Origin: Cochliopodium minus
Taxonomy: Eukaryota; Discosea; Himatismenida; Cochliopodiidae
Reading direction: 5' to 3'
DNA length: 22,057 nucleotides
Assembly: GCA_024220525.1 (NCBI GenBank)
Contig: JAMYWO010000212.1
Location: forward strand, 38,660-60,716
Shown: one piece after another, positions 10,436-20,419 of the stretch
How the letters are laid out: every line of letters starts with the position of its first letter
Position numbering within the stretch: position 1 is the first letter of the stretch
Position numbers and translations under genes: made by a program
The notes under the pieces: model-generated
What the model was told of the DNA's origin: nothing
Database searches by the model: none
Seen by the model: the letters and a program-made list of their open reading frames with translations, nothing else

Positions 10436-10695
10436 ATGAAGAAAAAATTTTTTAATTTCGGTAATATGACACTATTGGGAGGGATCACTCTATGCATCGG
10501 TTCTATCACTATAGTATACAGTCTCAAGAATAGTCAAAAAGAGGTAAGATAAATTAAAATATATCCTTATGAATACTTACCCCACCTCTTATTTCTTTAC
10601 AAATGATATCCAATTAGAAAATGACAAGATTGATAAAATTGGAAGATCAAAATCAGATATGGAAAGATGAGAAACCAAAAATCAAAGCCAAATAA
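10436..10695 (+). CDS. 61-aa single-pass membrane protein, possibly a mitochondrial (PET117-like) assembly factor
   Basis: Two exons, 10436-10543 and 10618-10695, phase 0 across GTAAGA...TTAG, giving 61 aa and TAA. Residues 1-9 are basic and aromatic. Residues ~11-29 (MTLLGGITLCIGSITIVYS) form one transmembrane helix; residues 30-61 are a charged helical tail ending KPKIKAK. The size, N-terminal anchor and charged tail resemble small cytochrome-oxidase assembly proteins such as PET117, but there is no diagnostic motif, so the family is a guess. The clean intron and the change of codon pattern at the stop support a real gene. Its start is 18 bp from the oppositely oriented RUS1-like gene, so the two may share a promoter. 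Confidence 0.6.
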
Positions 10696-10898
10696 AAAAT
10701 AAAAATGAATGATCTGGATGGAGATTATGAATAAGATGAACAAATTATTGTATCAAACAAATCCCAAATTAAAAAATTATTTATTTTTTCAAAGAAATTC
10801 ATGAATGAAAATCGGATAGTGTGATTAAATTGCTTTAACAAGTTAAAGCAAAAAACTAATCTTTTAACATTTTAAAAACATTTTTTCTTTTAATTTTT
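10696..10898. other. Convergent intergenic spacer
   Basis: 203 nt between the stop of the 61-aa gene (plus) and the stop of COG5 (minus). A short ORF-like stretch at 10704-10733 has no support. It should contain both polyadenylation regions; AATAAA-like words are everywhere and not informative. Confidence 0.5.
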
Positions 10899-13800
10899 TT
10901 ACTTAATAAATAATTGTTGATATTTGAGGATTTGAAGATAAGAAGGATGAGGAGTCTTATCGTTCTTCTTTTTATTTTTGTCGATGTAATAACCCAAACA
11001 CTTGGAAACAAACTGTTCCCAGTAAGACTCCAAAGACTTGTTTTCAGAAATGTGAGACAAATACTTCTCGACGGACAAGCCCGCAACTACATGGGGTGAG
11101 GCCATCTCTTCGTTGGGAATACGAGAGATCATGTGGTGCAGAACGGTGATTGGATTCAACTTTGTGATTTGATCATTCTCACAAAGTTTTTCAGTTTCGC
11201 AAAATATCTTTTTAAAGAAAATAAAAGTTGTCAAAGAAAAATCATTGTATCCTTATGTTGTACAACATAAATAATTTTTTCCGAATTAATTTATTTTTAA
11301 AATATTTTATTTACGTTTTGAAAATTTTTATTTTAATGTAATTTTATAATTTAAAAAAAAGAATGAAAACTTTTCCAGAATCATTTATTTGTTAATTTCT
11401 TTTTAATTTTATTAATAATTTATTAATTATTATTTTATTGAATAAATTTTTATTTTTGAAGTTAATATTTTAAAAAAAAAAAACATACAAAATGACGCAA
11501 GGAACGTAGTTCTTGGTAAATAGGACCCAACTCCTTGACAGGAACAAGCAAAGCAACAGTGAGCTCGATCTGGGTCATCTCCGCAATCAAATACAAGTTG
11601 AGCTGCTCCGAATAAGGGCGGAGGAGGGTAGCAGAGCTGATCCACTCGCCGATCAAGCTGTGTACGAGATTTTTCTTTGAGTTATAAAGAACAGAGCATC
11701 TTTCATAAGGTTTCAGTATAGAATGAAAGTTGGCAACAGAAAATTGGATGGTTTGGATGATTTGTGACGCCACGCCGCTGGATTTGTTTGGTTTGTGTTG
11801 GTGGAGGGAGGAGCGGATGGTTTCTTGTATGAAATGCTCGAGCTTCTCGAAGAAGGGGAAGAGGATCTTTATGGAAAAGATGGGAAATAAACAATTTTTT
11901 ATTATTTGATGAAAATGAAAATAAATTATAATAATTAAATTAAAATAAAAAATAAAAATAATCAAAATGAATAAAATTTTAAAATATTAAAAATGAAAAA
12001 TTGTTTTTAAAAAGATAAATTAAAAAAATCAAAATTATTTTTTAACCTTTTGAGAGTTGGTGGAGAGAATGGTAGAGACCTTGGTGAGGATGCTCTCCCA
12101 ACCAGAGTAAAACTTGAAGTTAGACTCGACTTCGCTCTGCATTTGATTGAGTGCGTTGAAAAGTTTGGCATTGAGAGTTTGTTCCGAGGTAGCCTGTGAA
12201 TTGGTGAATTGGTAAGAAAGTTCGTTAGTTTCTACCAAGTTGCCCACTTTGATGGAAAACATTTTCACAGATTTGGCGATGTTGACTGCGATGGGCTTTT
12301 CGATAGAGCTGATCCCTTTGACGTTTTCCACTTCGTTTTTGTAGTATTGGACAATGTTGAGGATTTCTTCGTGGGTGGGCACATACTTGGGTCCCTTTTC
12401 GAAAAGAATCGCCACTGGCTTGAAAAGATTTTTCAAAGAACTTTTTTAAGAAAAAAAATGTTTAGAATAGAAAAAAAAAAAGAAAATTTCTCTGAAATAA
12501 ATAAATCTTTCCTTAAAAAAATTTAAAAAAAAAAAGTTACTTTGATAAAAAAATAGTTTTGAAAAAGTCAAAAGATTGTAAGAACTGTTGTTTGTCGTTT
12601 TGTGTGAGGGAGTCCGACAGCAAATACTTTATTTCGTGGTGGTCAGAAAGTTGCTGCAAAAAGAGAGAAAAGGAACGGATGAGACGAGGATAATGGGAAG
12701 CCAGGGTCTTGTAAACGAAACTGTCCTGCTCGATCTTCCCGAAAAAAAGGGAGAGTTGGCCGCATAAAGTCCTCCAAACTTTCTTGGTGAGAGAATCCTT
12801 TGTCGACGGAGAATTTGCTTTGGATATCTTTTCGGGTGAGGAGGGTATAAGGAGGATCTCGCTGGATGAGTTGGATTGCTCGGTGGTTTGGGTGGTTTGG
12901 AGGAGAAGTTCATAGAGGGAGAGATGTGAGGAGGTGTCCCTCATTTTGGTGAGGACACGTTGCAAGTGCCACATCTGCAAGCAATGATCAAAGATCTCTT
13001 CGATCAGTTTGTTGATTTGTTTCCACATCAGTTCGCGTGATTGATTTTCATAATCAGTGAAATGAAGAGGAATACTATTGTTGGGAGCATTATTATTTAT
13101 TGTGTTGTTATTTATATTATTGAGAGGAAGAAACGTGGATGTGATGACGAGATTCAATTGCTCAGATTTCTTTGAAATTATTTCGTTGACCCTATCCTTG
13201 AAGGTACCAAGATTATTGAATACCTTGAGGGAATTGGCAACTTCCGTCTGATTCTGCGTCTTGATCCCATTCTGCAACATCTTTGAGGCAATGTTATGAA
13301 GATTGAGATACTCTGATTCGATGTATTTATATTCCAATTCCACCACATGTATTCCATTAAGATATCCTTCTCTTTTTATCTCTTCCAATTCTTTTATACA
13401 TAAAGCAGATTTAGGCAGATCTCTTCCATTCTCTATATTCTTCTTCAATTTCCTCGTTAATTTCAAAAAGATGGAGGTTTTCCTCAACAATTCCATCGAT
13501 TCAGATATCCTCTCCACTTGTATCACTTGTGTAGATATTTCTTTGTATGGCTCACATATCTCTTCCTTTATCCTTCCTATCGTGTTGGATAATTGACCCA
13601 CCTTACTTTTCACGATATTCAACAACTCTTCAAGTTGTCCAAGCTTGTTCACTTGTTCCACAAATTCTGTTTGATTCTTCTGAACTTGGAATACGATCTC
13701 TTTGTTGATTTTTTCTATCCCCTCTTTCAATTTGGAGATATATTGTTTCTGATTGTTGTTATCCAATACCTCTTCGATAATTTTGGTGACTTCTGTTTCC

Positions 13801-14006
13801 CCAGAAGTAAATCTTCCAAAAAATTCTATATTTGATAGTAACAAAATATGTTATAGATAACAAAATCAAATGATTAAATGTTATATGTATTGTTGGCAAT
13901 ATTAATGAATATAATAACCATCTTTTTTGAAATATCTCAATAATTTTTGTTGTGATCTATGATCTTGCATTTCCCTTTGCTCATCTTTATTCTCATTGAT
14001 TTCCAT
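10899..14006 (-). CDS. COG5: Conserved oligomeric Golgi complex subunit 5
   Basis: Five exons on the minus strand: 14006-13919, 13825-12541, 12440-12047, 11866-11489, 11207-10899. All phases agree and give 817 aa, against about 840 in human COG5. Recognition rests on the N-terminal helical region with the COG5 pattern IGRIKEEICEPYKEI, followed by ERISESMELLRKTSIFLKL, and GIKTQNQTEVANSLKVFNNL then GTFKDRV (vertebrate COG5 has [20 protein letters not shown] then GTLKD). The C-terminal part has LLRPYSEQ, LNLYLIAEMTQIELTV and LGPIYQELRSLR, also typical. COG5 sits in lobe B of the COG tether, which holds vesicles for retrograde traffic within the Golgi. Residues ~245-265 carry an Asn-rich insert. 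Exon 1 (29 codons, ending RYFKKD) is joined through a GTTATT donor; this fits the family's N-terminus but is the weakest junction. Confidence 0.93.
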
Positions 14007-14071
14007 AAGGAAATCGTTTAATTTATCAGAACAATTTTTTTTTTTGATTGAAACAATAAATAAATTTTATT

Positions 14072-15041
14072 TTAATCTTTCTTCAATTTTTGTTTGGCTT
14101 GATTATAGGAATAAACAGTCACAAAAGTGTAAAATACAATGGTTTGGATAACTATTGTTTTTTTGAAAGGAGTAAGAAATTAGATTTTAAAAAAATTTTT
14201 TTTTTTTACGCTGAATTGCAATGAAGGGATCAGATAAATCAATGGATGTCACAGATGGAAGAAAACTGGCAGTAAAATTGTTGATAATATGCATCAAAAT
14301 GCCTTCAAAGGGAGAATCGGTGATCACGAAGCGGAGATTATAAAAAAATCCAACCAAAAAGCAAAATAAAGATTGGAAGAATACGTAGCTCAGTGCGAAT
14401 CCTGAAAATGCATTTAAAAGATGCATTGCTCCAAAGAGAATGTTGGCAATGACTGAGGATCTGATAGATTTTGCACATCTTTTCAATAAGATTTGATAGA
14501 TTATTATTCTGAACACGAATTCTTCCTTAAGAGGATAGGAAATCAATATCAAGAAACCTTTTCCCAAATCTATTTGACCTGTTTCTTTATTTGTGTAATT
14601 ATATAATGATCTTCTTGTTTCTCCCAAAAAATATTTCTCTAACATCGTTATCAAAACGAAATCAAATATTTGAAAGGTGATTACCAACAAACATAATTTG
14701 CTCAATTTGATAGATTTTCTATTTAACTTGGCATATGGAAGATTTTCAGTTGATAAAACTGAATTATATCTCTTGTTGAAATAAAAGAGGATAATCAAAG
14801 AATATACAATCGATATCACTATTTTTGATAAATGTTTTGTCAATTCATCTCCATTTATTGAAATATAATTCGTCAATGGGGTCAATACAAATGATATCAG
14901 AGAGTATAGCAAGGTAGAAATGAATATATATTCCAATCCACATATAATTGCTTCTATTATACCAAATGATAATGATGATCTCAATTTATCCTTCATTTTT
15001 TCTAATTCTTCCTCATCTTTTATATAGGATTGATCAGACAT
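14072..15041 (-). CDS. CPBP-family intramembrane (glutamic/metallo) protease, CaaX-protease-like
   Basis: Two exons on the minus strand, 15041-14210 and 14151-14072, phase 1, giving 303 aa. ATG at 15041 is chosen; an upstream in-frame TTG at 15047 is not a likely start. A charged N-terminus is followed by about seven or eight hydrophobic helices. The three CPBP active-site motifs are in order: EEFVFR (EExxxR), FGAMH (FxxxH) and a C-terminal HIINN (HxxxN/B-like). This superfamily includes the ER protease RCE1, which trims the last three residues of prenylated CaaX proteins, and many prokaryotic Abi proteins. The motifs support an active intramembrane protease; whether it is RCE1 itself or another branch is not clear, and HIINN differs somewhat from RCE1's usual form. 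Exon 2 adds a last helix and a KQKLKKD tail. Confidence 0.85.
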
Positions 15042-15302
15042 TCCCAATTTTTTTTTCTGAAATTTTATGCAACAGATATGAATTAATTGATTTCAAGGTG
15101 TAAGAGATCAATTATGGATATTCAAAAAGAATGAAAGAAAAATTTTTCTCAAACAAAAAAAAAATTAGAAAAATTGTTAAATTTTCTTTATCAAACTTCA
15201 ACATTATTTACTCAGTAATTTATAAAGAAAAAAAAAAAAAACAAAATTTTAATTTTATTCTCTTCAAATACAAATAATTTATATACCATAACCAATAAAT
15301 AA
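15042..15302. promoter_or_regulatory. Divergent intergenic region, CPBP protease and 277-aa gene
   Basis: 261 nt between two divergent starts, presumably holding both promoters. Contains poly(A) runs near 15160 and 15230. No specific element recognised. Confidence 0.45.
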
Positions 15303-16136
15303 ATGGAAAACAACAATAATAAACTTTTGATCACCTATCAACAACAACCAGGTAAAGAAAACGATACTACATTACTTGTAAAAGACAATCCATTCAGAAT
15401 CATCCTCTCTTCCGTGAATAAGGACATTGATTTCAAGAAAGTCATCCTAAAAGCTCTTTTGGTCTATAGCCACGATACAGAAAAATTAATACCAAGAGTA
15501 AAAAGCGATCCATTGACATATGAACTCGTTCCTAATGATGATGTCTCCATTATCGTAGATATGAGAGTAAAGGTATTATCCTCACAAATGGAAAACAATT
15601 CCTTTAAAATTAAATTCACTGCATACAATGATGACACTGCAATCGATTCCATATGTTCCAATCCCATCAAAGTGGTCTCAAAGAGATCTCAATTGGTCAC
15701 TGAGGTAGATAATAAGTCCAAAACATATTCCAATACCACCACTATCGATATCTTCAACAATTATATCGAAAAGATGGAGAATCAGCAAAATCAGCAAAAT
15801 ATGATCCTAGAAAATATCATCCTTCAAAACAATTATCGCATGAATTTGATCCAACAACATCTCCAAAAGAAGAAAAACTTGAAATCTGCTGGTAAAAACA
15901 CTAACAATACAATTTCAAGTACCAATTCAAGAGAAGGAAAGAGAAAGAGAATTGAATCATTTAATAATACCTTGGATAACTTTATTGAGATTTATAATAC
16001 TCTTCCAAAAGAAATCAGAATCCCAAAATACAAAAAATTGATGTCTGAAATTTCGAAGGACAAGGCCATTCAACTAGAAAAATTGTTGAAAGAAAAATGC
16101 CAAAACATGAGAGATGAAAACATTTTCATGTATTGA
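15303..16136 (+). CDS. 277-aa protein with beta-rich (Ig/Rel-like) N-terminal half and helical C-terminal half; function unknown
   Basis: Single-exon gene from ATG 15303 to TGA 16134-16136. Residues ~8-130 read as alternating beta strands: KLLITYQQQ, LLVKDNPFRIILSSV, VILKALLVYS, VSIIVDMRVKVLSSQMENN, FKIKFTAYND, ending in SNPIKVVSKRSQL. The pattern, especially S-x-P-I-K-V-V-S-K closing a strand-rich domain, reminds me of protist families with a Rel/Runt-like immunoglobulin fold, but I cannot name the family with certainty. Residues ~150-190 are Gln/Asn-rich (ENQQNQQNMI), then a basic Ser/Asn linker (GKRKRIESF) that could serve as a nuclear signal, then a C-terminal helical segment. A DNA-binding or scaffold role is possible but unproven. 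The lack of introns sets it apart from its neighbours. Confidence 0.8.
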   Translation: MENNNNKLLITYQQQPGKENDTTLLVKDNPFRIILSSVNKDIDFKKVILKALLVYSHDTEKLIPRVKSDPLTYELVPNDDVSIIVDMRVKVLSSQMENNSFKIKFTAYNDDTAIDSICSNPIKVVSKRSQLVTEVDNKSKTYSNTTTIDIFNNYIEKMENQQNQQNMILENIILQNNYRMNLIQQHLQKKKNLKSAGKNTNNTISSTNSREGKRKRIESFNNTLDNFIEIYNTLPKEIRIPKYKKLMSEISKDKAIQLEKLLKEKCQNMRDENIFMY

Positions 16137-16360
16137 TAAGATCTTTGTTTTTTTCATTTGTAAAAGAGGTGTATTTAATAAAAATTTTTATAAATATTGG
16201 TTATATAAAACGATTTCTAAAAAATTTTATTGTTGAATTGTTTATCAGTGATTTAAATTAAGATCGAAATACCTATCAACTTAATTCTTTAATATATATT
16301 TTTATCTCAAATTTTCAATTTTTTCAAAAAAAAAAAAAAAAAATCTGATTAATTTGAAAG

Positions 16361-19300
16361 ATGAACAAGAAAATTCTTTTACCATTGGGAGCTCTATCTC
16401 TTGGGGCACTCACATACTTTGCTTATTATTTGTCCAGCAAAAAAAAGTATAAATTAGTTAGAAAAGATATAAAAGAACTGGAACAAGCAGCTATGAATGA
16501 TTTTGAAAAATCAAATATCAATAGTATGAGAAAGAATCTTGATATCTTATTGAAATATGATTGGTAAGAATGAACATTATATATTTTTCAAAAAGCAATT
16601 TGTAGATTTAATAGTTTATAAACCTCATTTATTGGTTCGATATAAAGGAAAGAATTGGATATGAAAAAAAAGGAAGATAGAGATCTATATCTATTCTCCC
16701 TGAGGAACGTTATCTTGAACATGGGATTGATTTTGGGAGACAAATTCGACGTGGTGATGGAATTGCTGGATATCTCGTTGGAGAAGCTGAATCAGATTTT
16801 ATCACAACCCCTCCTAACACAAGAAGAGAAGTATGTGATGTTGGGATTGATAAGCACCTTCGATTTGATCCTCTCCTCAAGAAAATTCAATATGCATTTC
16901 AAATATAACGATCATTTACCCAATCAATTAAAGAAGATCCTAATCATCTTGGATAACAAAAAGAACAAGAGAAACTTGATAAAGGATCTTGCGGATAACA
17001 AAATGGCGTTGAGATGTTCGATAGTGGATGCATTGATGATGAGAGAGAAGTACAATGAAATCGTCGATAAGTACTTGGTTTTGATCGATGATCCTCGATT
17101 CTCAAAGATGTTGGAGAGACCTTTGACAGGTAAAAAAAAAAGATTAATTCAATATCAAATTTTTTTAAATTATATTATAATTTTCTATTAAAAAAAAAAA
17201 TAGAAAATTTTTGCTTGGTAACTATTTTTTTTCAAAAAATTACTTTCCCTTTTATTTGTACCATTTTAGTTGACCTCCTTCTACAACGTGGTGGACAAAA
17301 GCACAAAGGTGACAGAAGAATACAGACAAAAAGTAAAAAAATTCTGCAGGGAGTACGCCACCAAACTCTCCTCTGTCGTCCTGATCACAGGCATATCTGT
17401 GTCTATCGGAAGATACGATTTTTTCCTCGACAGTCTCAAAGACGAGATCAACAGTGAGGGTATCTCCACAAAATTGATCTTCGCAGCTCTTAAAGATGGC
17501 GTCCCCATCGACTGCAAGATCAAGATCAAGGACCTAAACGAGAAAGTCATCTACCACGAAGAGGTAGTCAAGAAAAAGCAGCTTCCCAAGGAGTTTTTGG
17601 GCAAAGATAAGGTCATTTTGAGATCAGTGTTGGACAGCCTCGAGGTGGAATCGGACAATCAGATGCTTGAATACTTTTACCATGATAAAAAATTCTCCGA
17701 CAGCCAAGCAATAATCAACAACAACGTGGAGGCCAACTTCAAGTATTACGCCGCCAAATCCTCTTCTTTTTGCGTGAACAAGGGTGTTCTCGTCGTTTGC
17801 TTCGAGGTGGATGAAGGTCAGGGTTACAAGGAAGTGGCCAAGTTTTTTACCATCAAGAGTTTGAGTTCTAAAAACGAAAAGCTCACACAAGTTTTAAGAG
17901 ACAGGGATTGGTTGTAAATTTTTTTTTTTTTCTTTCTTCAATTCTCCAATTCTTTTAAATTTATTTTTTCAAAATTTAATTAATTACATTCTAATTTTTT
18001 TTTTGAAGGCCTAAAACTGGTGTCAATCTCATTATTTTTTTGGTAAAATTTTTTTTTTCAAATTTTTTTCCATTTATTTCAAAAAAATTAAAAAATTTGA
18101 TTTTTTTTTTCAATTTTTTTTTTTTATTACAGCAAGATCACTTGATTTGGCATTTGGACACTTTCCACTCAAGTAAAAACATTGATAAATGTAGGCAATT
18201 TTTGGAAAAAAGGGACATGGTCAAATTCAACACCTTGTTCATCAACGAACATTATTTCTACGAATGTCTCTTCACCTTGATCAATATTACATGTAATTTT
18301 TTTTTTTTCTTTGATTATTTTTAAAAATTTAATAAATTAAACAATTAACTTTTCAAAATATTTAGTTTTTTTTTAAATTATTTTTAATTGAAATATTTTT
18401 TGGATTTATTTATTTTTTTGTTTATATTTTCATTTATTTTCTTTCAAATTTTTTTGTTTTTTTTTCTCATTTAATTTCTCTCATTTTATTGATTAAACAC
18501 TGATTTTCATTGTTCATTTTCCATTAAATAAACAGACGGAATCTGTATGAAGCTGGACAAAGTGGAAACTGTCAACAGAATAAACACCGCAATAGAAACC
18601 CATCTCTCCCTCAACTCCCCCAAAGTGGATGCCAACGAAATTGTAGTCTATTTGCCCATGTTCTACTTCTACGAACACTTCGAACTCACTGAAGAACTCG
18701 AGAATGTGACAGGAAAAGTAACCATTCATCTTTTTTTTTTTTCAACTTTTTATTTCTTTTTAAATCATTTGATTGATAAATTTTTTTTTTTTGTTTTTTT
18801 TTTTTAAAATTTTTTTGAAATTTTCATTTAATTATTTTTTATCTTTTTTGATGAAAATTTTCACTTTTCATCTTTTTTTTTTTTTGATTTGTCATGATAA
18901 ATTTGTTTATTTTTATTTACAAATATTTTTCATCTTTTTTTTTTCCGTATTTCATTGATATTGTTAAAAACTGTTTGTTATTTTTTATTATTTATTATTT
19001 TTTTTTTTTTTCAAAAAAAAGGTGATTCTCTATGACATTTCCAACCTTTCCATCAGTGGGCAAGAAATCAATATCTATATGATGTCGATTCTCTGGGAGA
19101 TCTCCAACAACGTTTTGAAGGACGAACGCGACCTCTCCGTGAAGAACTTGGACCATCTCGCCAAAATCATCACCAACTTCTCCAATATCGTTTTCACTGA
19201 CTTTGAGAGGGAAATTCATCAGTACTGGTCTTTTGTTTTTACTGTGTGCGATGCTGAGTGTGCCCTTTCTTATGATGGAATACAAGTAATTTACATTTTT

Positions 19301-20318
19301 TTTTTTTAATTTTATTTATTTTATTCATTATCAAATTTATTTTATTTTTTATCAAATTTATTTTATTTTTTATAGGGAAAACAATATTCCAGCTATTATG
19401 AAGACCTTCCTTTAAATTTACCAATAAATGATACATTAATTTATAGAAGATATCTGTTGTACAAATTCGTATTCTTAAATAAGTAAAATAGTTTTTTTAA
19501 TTTTTTATTAAATTTTTTATATTTATTTTTATTTTTACTGGATTTTCATTTTCATTTTCATTTTTATTTATAGGCTGGAAAAAGTGATGGAGATAGAACC
19601 ACAATACAAGAAGGAACTGCAAAACATATTAGACAAGCTCGAAAGAGAACTCGAGAAATACGACGCCAGCTACACCAAAACCTTCCATCTCGACGAAGTA
19701 GTAAACCAGCTCACCATCACTGCATCCATGCGCCATTTGCAAGGAAAATCCGAAAAAGTGCTCGGACATCTCTTGAAAATCAAAAAGATGGGGGAGCAAG
19801 TCGACGCGAACAGATTTCATTTGAGAGACAACTGCCACTTCAACTTTAAAAACCATTTTTTTGAAAGGAAGAGCGGCTCGCTTGCTTCGTTGTCTTTGAA
19901 AATCGACATCTGTTTCTGCTTCAACAACAAGAAGGACACTTTCGTTGTGCCTGGCGACATTTTGAAGTTTTGTCTCGTTCCTTTCTCCAAGATCGATCTC
20001 ATCGCCAACAAAACTACCGAGCAGCTCGTTTTGCTTTCTAGCACGGACAATTCCATCACTTGTTTTGAGAAGGAGGTTGAAAAGGTTCACACTGTTTTCG
20101 TTAATAATTTTCTTAAGAGGGCTCTTGTCGTTGAGAAGGAGGTCGCTCTTTTTGGTGACGAAATCAGCTTCGTTTTGAGGGGTGAGGCTTATAACAAGGA
20201 GGGTTTGATGATTGGCGCCAATTTTCTTTTCTTCGAGTTGGAGGAGAGCACCGCTGTTCAAGAGTATTCTTCCTTTTTGGACAAATTTGATTTTTCTCTT
20301 TATTTGAAAAGTCTTTGA
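16361..20318 (+). CDS. 944-aa N-terminally anchored membrane protein of unknown family
   Basis: Ten exons: 16361-16563, 16648-17129, 17204-17217, 17270-17913, 18009-18042, 18133-18292, 18536-18717, 19022-19285, 19376-19482, 19574-20318; all phases agree and the sum is 945 codons. Residues ~6-27 (LPLGALSLGALTYFAYYLSS) form one transmembrane helix followed at once by KKKYK, as in signal-anchored proteins whose body faces the cytosol (mitochondrial outer membrane or ER). Residues ~30-270 are mainly helical. A strand-rich segment follows (TKLIFAALKDGVPIDCKIKI ... NKGVLVVCFEV), then helices, then a second strand-rich module at the C-terminus (KIDICFCFNNKKDTFVVPGD ... EISFVLRGEAYN) that looks like the first. 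I recognise no catalytic motif. It could be a repeated scaffold or tether, but this is a guess. No broken frame is seen. Confidence 0.82.
17204..17217 (+). other. 14-nt microexon of the 944-aa gene
   Basis: Bases AAAATTTTTGCTTG between acceptor AATAG (ending 17203) and donor GTAACT (starting 17218). The upstream exon ends in phase 1 and the next starts in phase 0, so a direct splice would shift the frame. These 14 bases (2 + 12) restore it and add E-N-F-C-L. The flanking introns are 74 and 52 nt. Confidence 0.72.
18718..19021 (+). other. 304-nt intron of the 944-aa gene
   Basis: Donor GTAACC at 18718, acceptor AAAAG at 19021, phase 0. Almost wholly poly(T) and A/T. Nothing else is visible in it. 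Confidence 0.75.
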
Positions 20319-20419
20319 TCAAATAAAACATTTTTTTTTTAAATTTTAAAAACCAAAGAGAACGAACAATTGGTATCTTACAAATAATTTTAATTAAACT
20401 CTCTAAAAATAAAATAAAA
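20319..20419. other. Short convergent spacer
   Basis: 101 nt between the stop of the 944-aa gene and the stop of the VPS9 gene. Both 3' ends and polyadenylation regions must fit here and probably overlap. Confidence 0.55.

Noticed and set aside
13910-14006. Stand-alone 34-aa gene upstream of COG5
   Set aside because: Its end (LLRYFKKD) fits the start of the COG5 family when spliced at GTTATT, and phase agrees; a separate gene is less likely.
16600-16647. tRNA-like T-arm (GGTTCGAT)
   Set aside because: It lies in a short intron, lacks a matching acceptor stem and anticodon arm, and is isolated by chance.
16655-17191. Separate genes at 16361, 16655, 17270, 18040, 18547, 19022 and 19584
   Set aside because: All are joined by GT-AG introns with matching phases into one 945-codon reading frame; none has its own good start or stop context.
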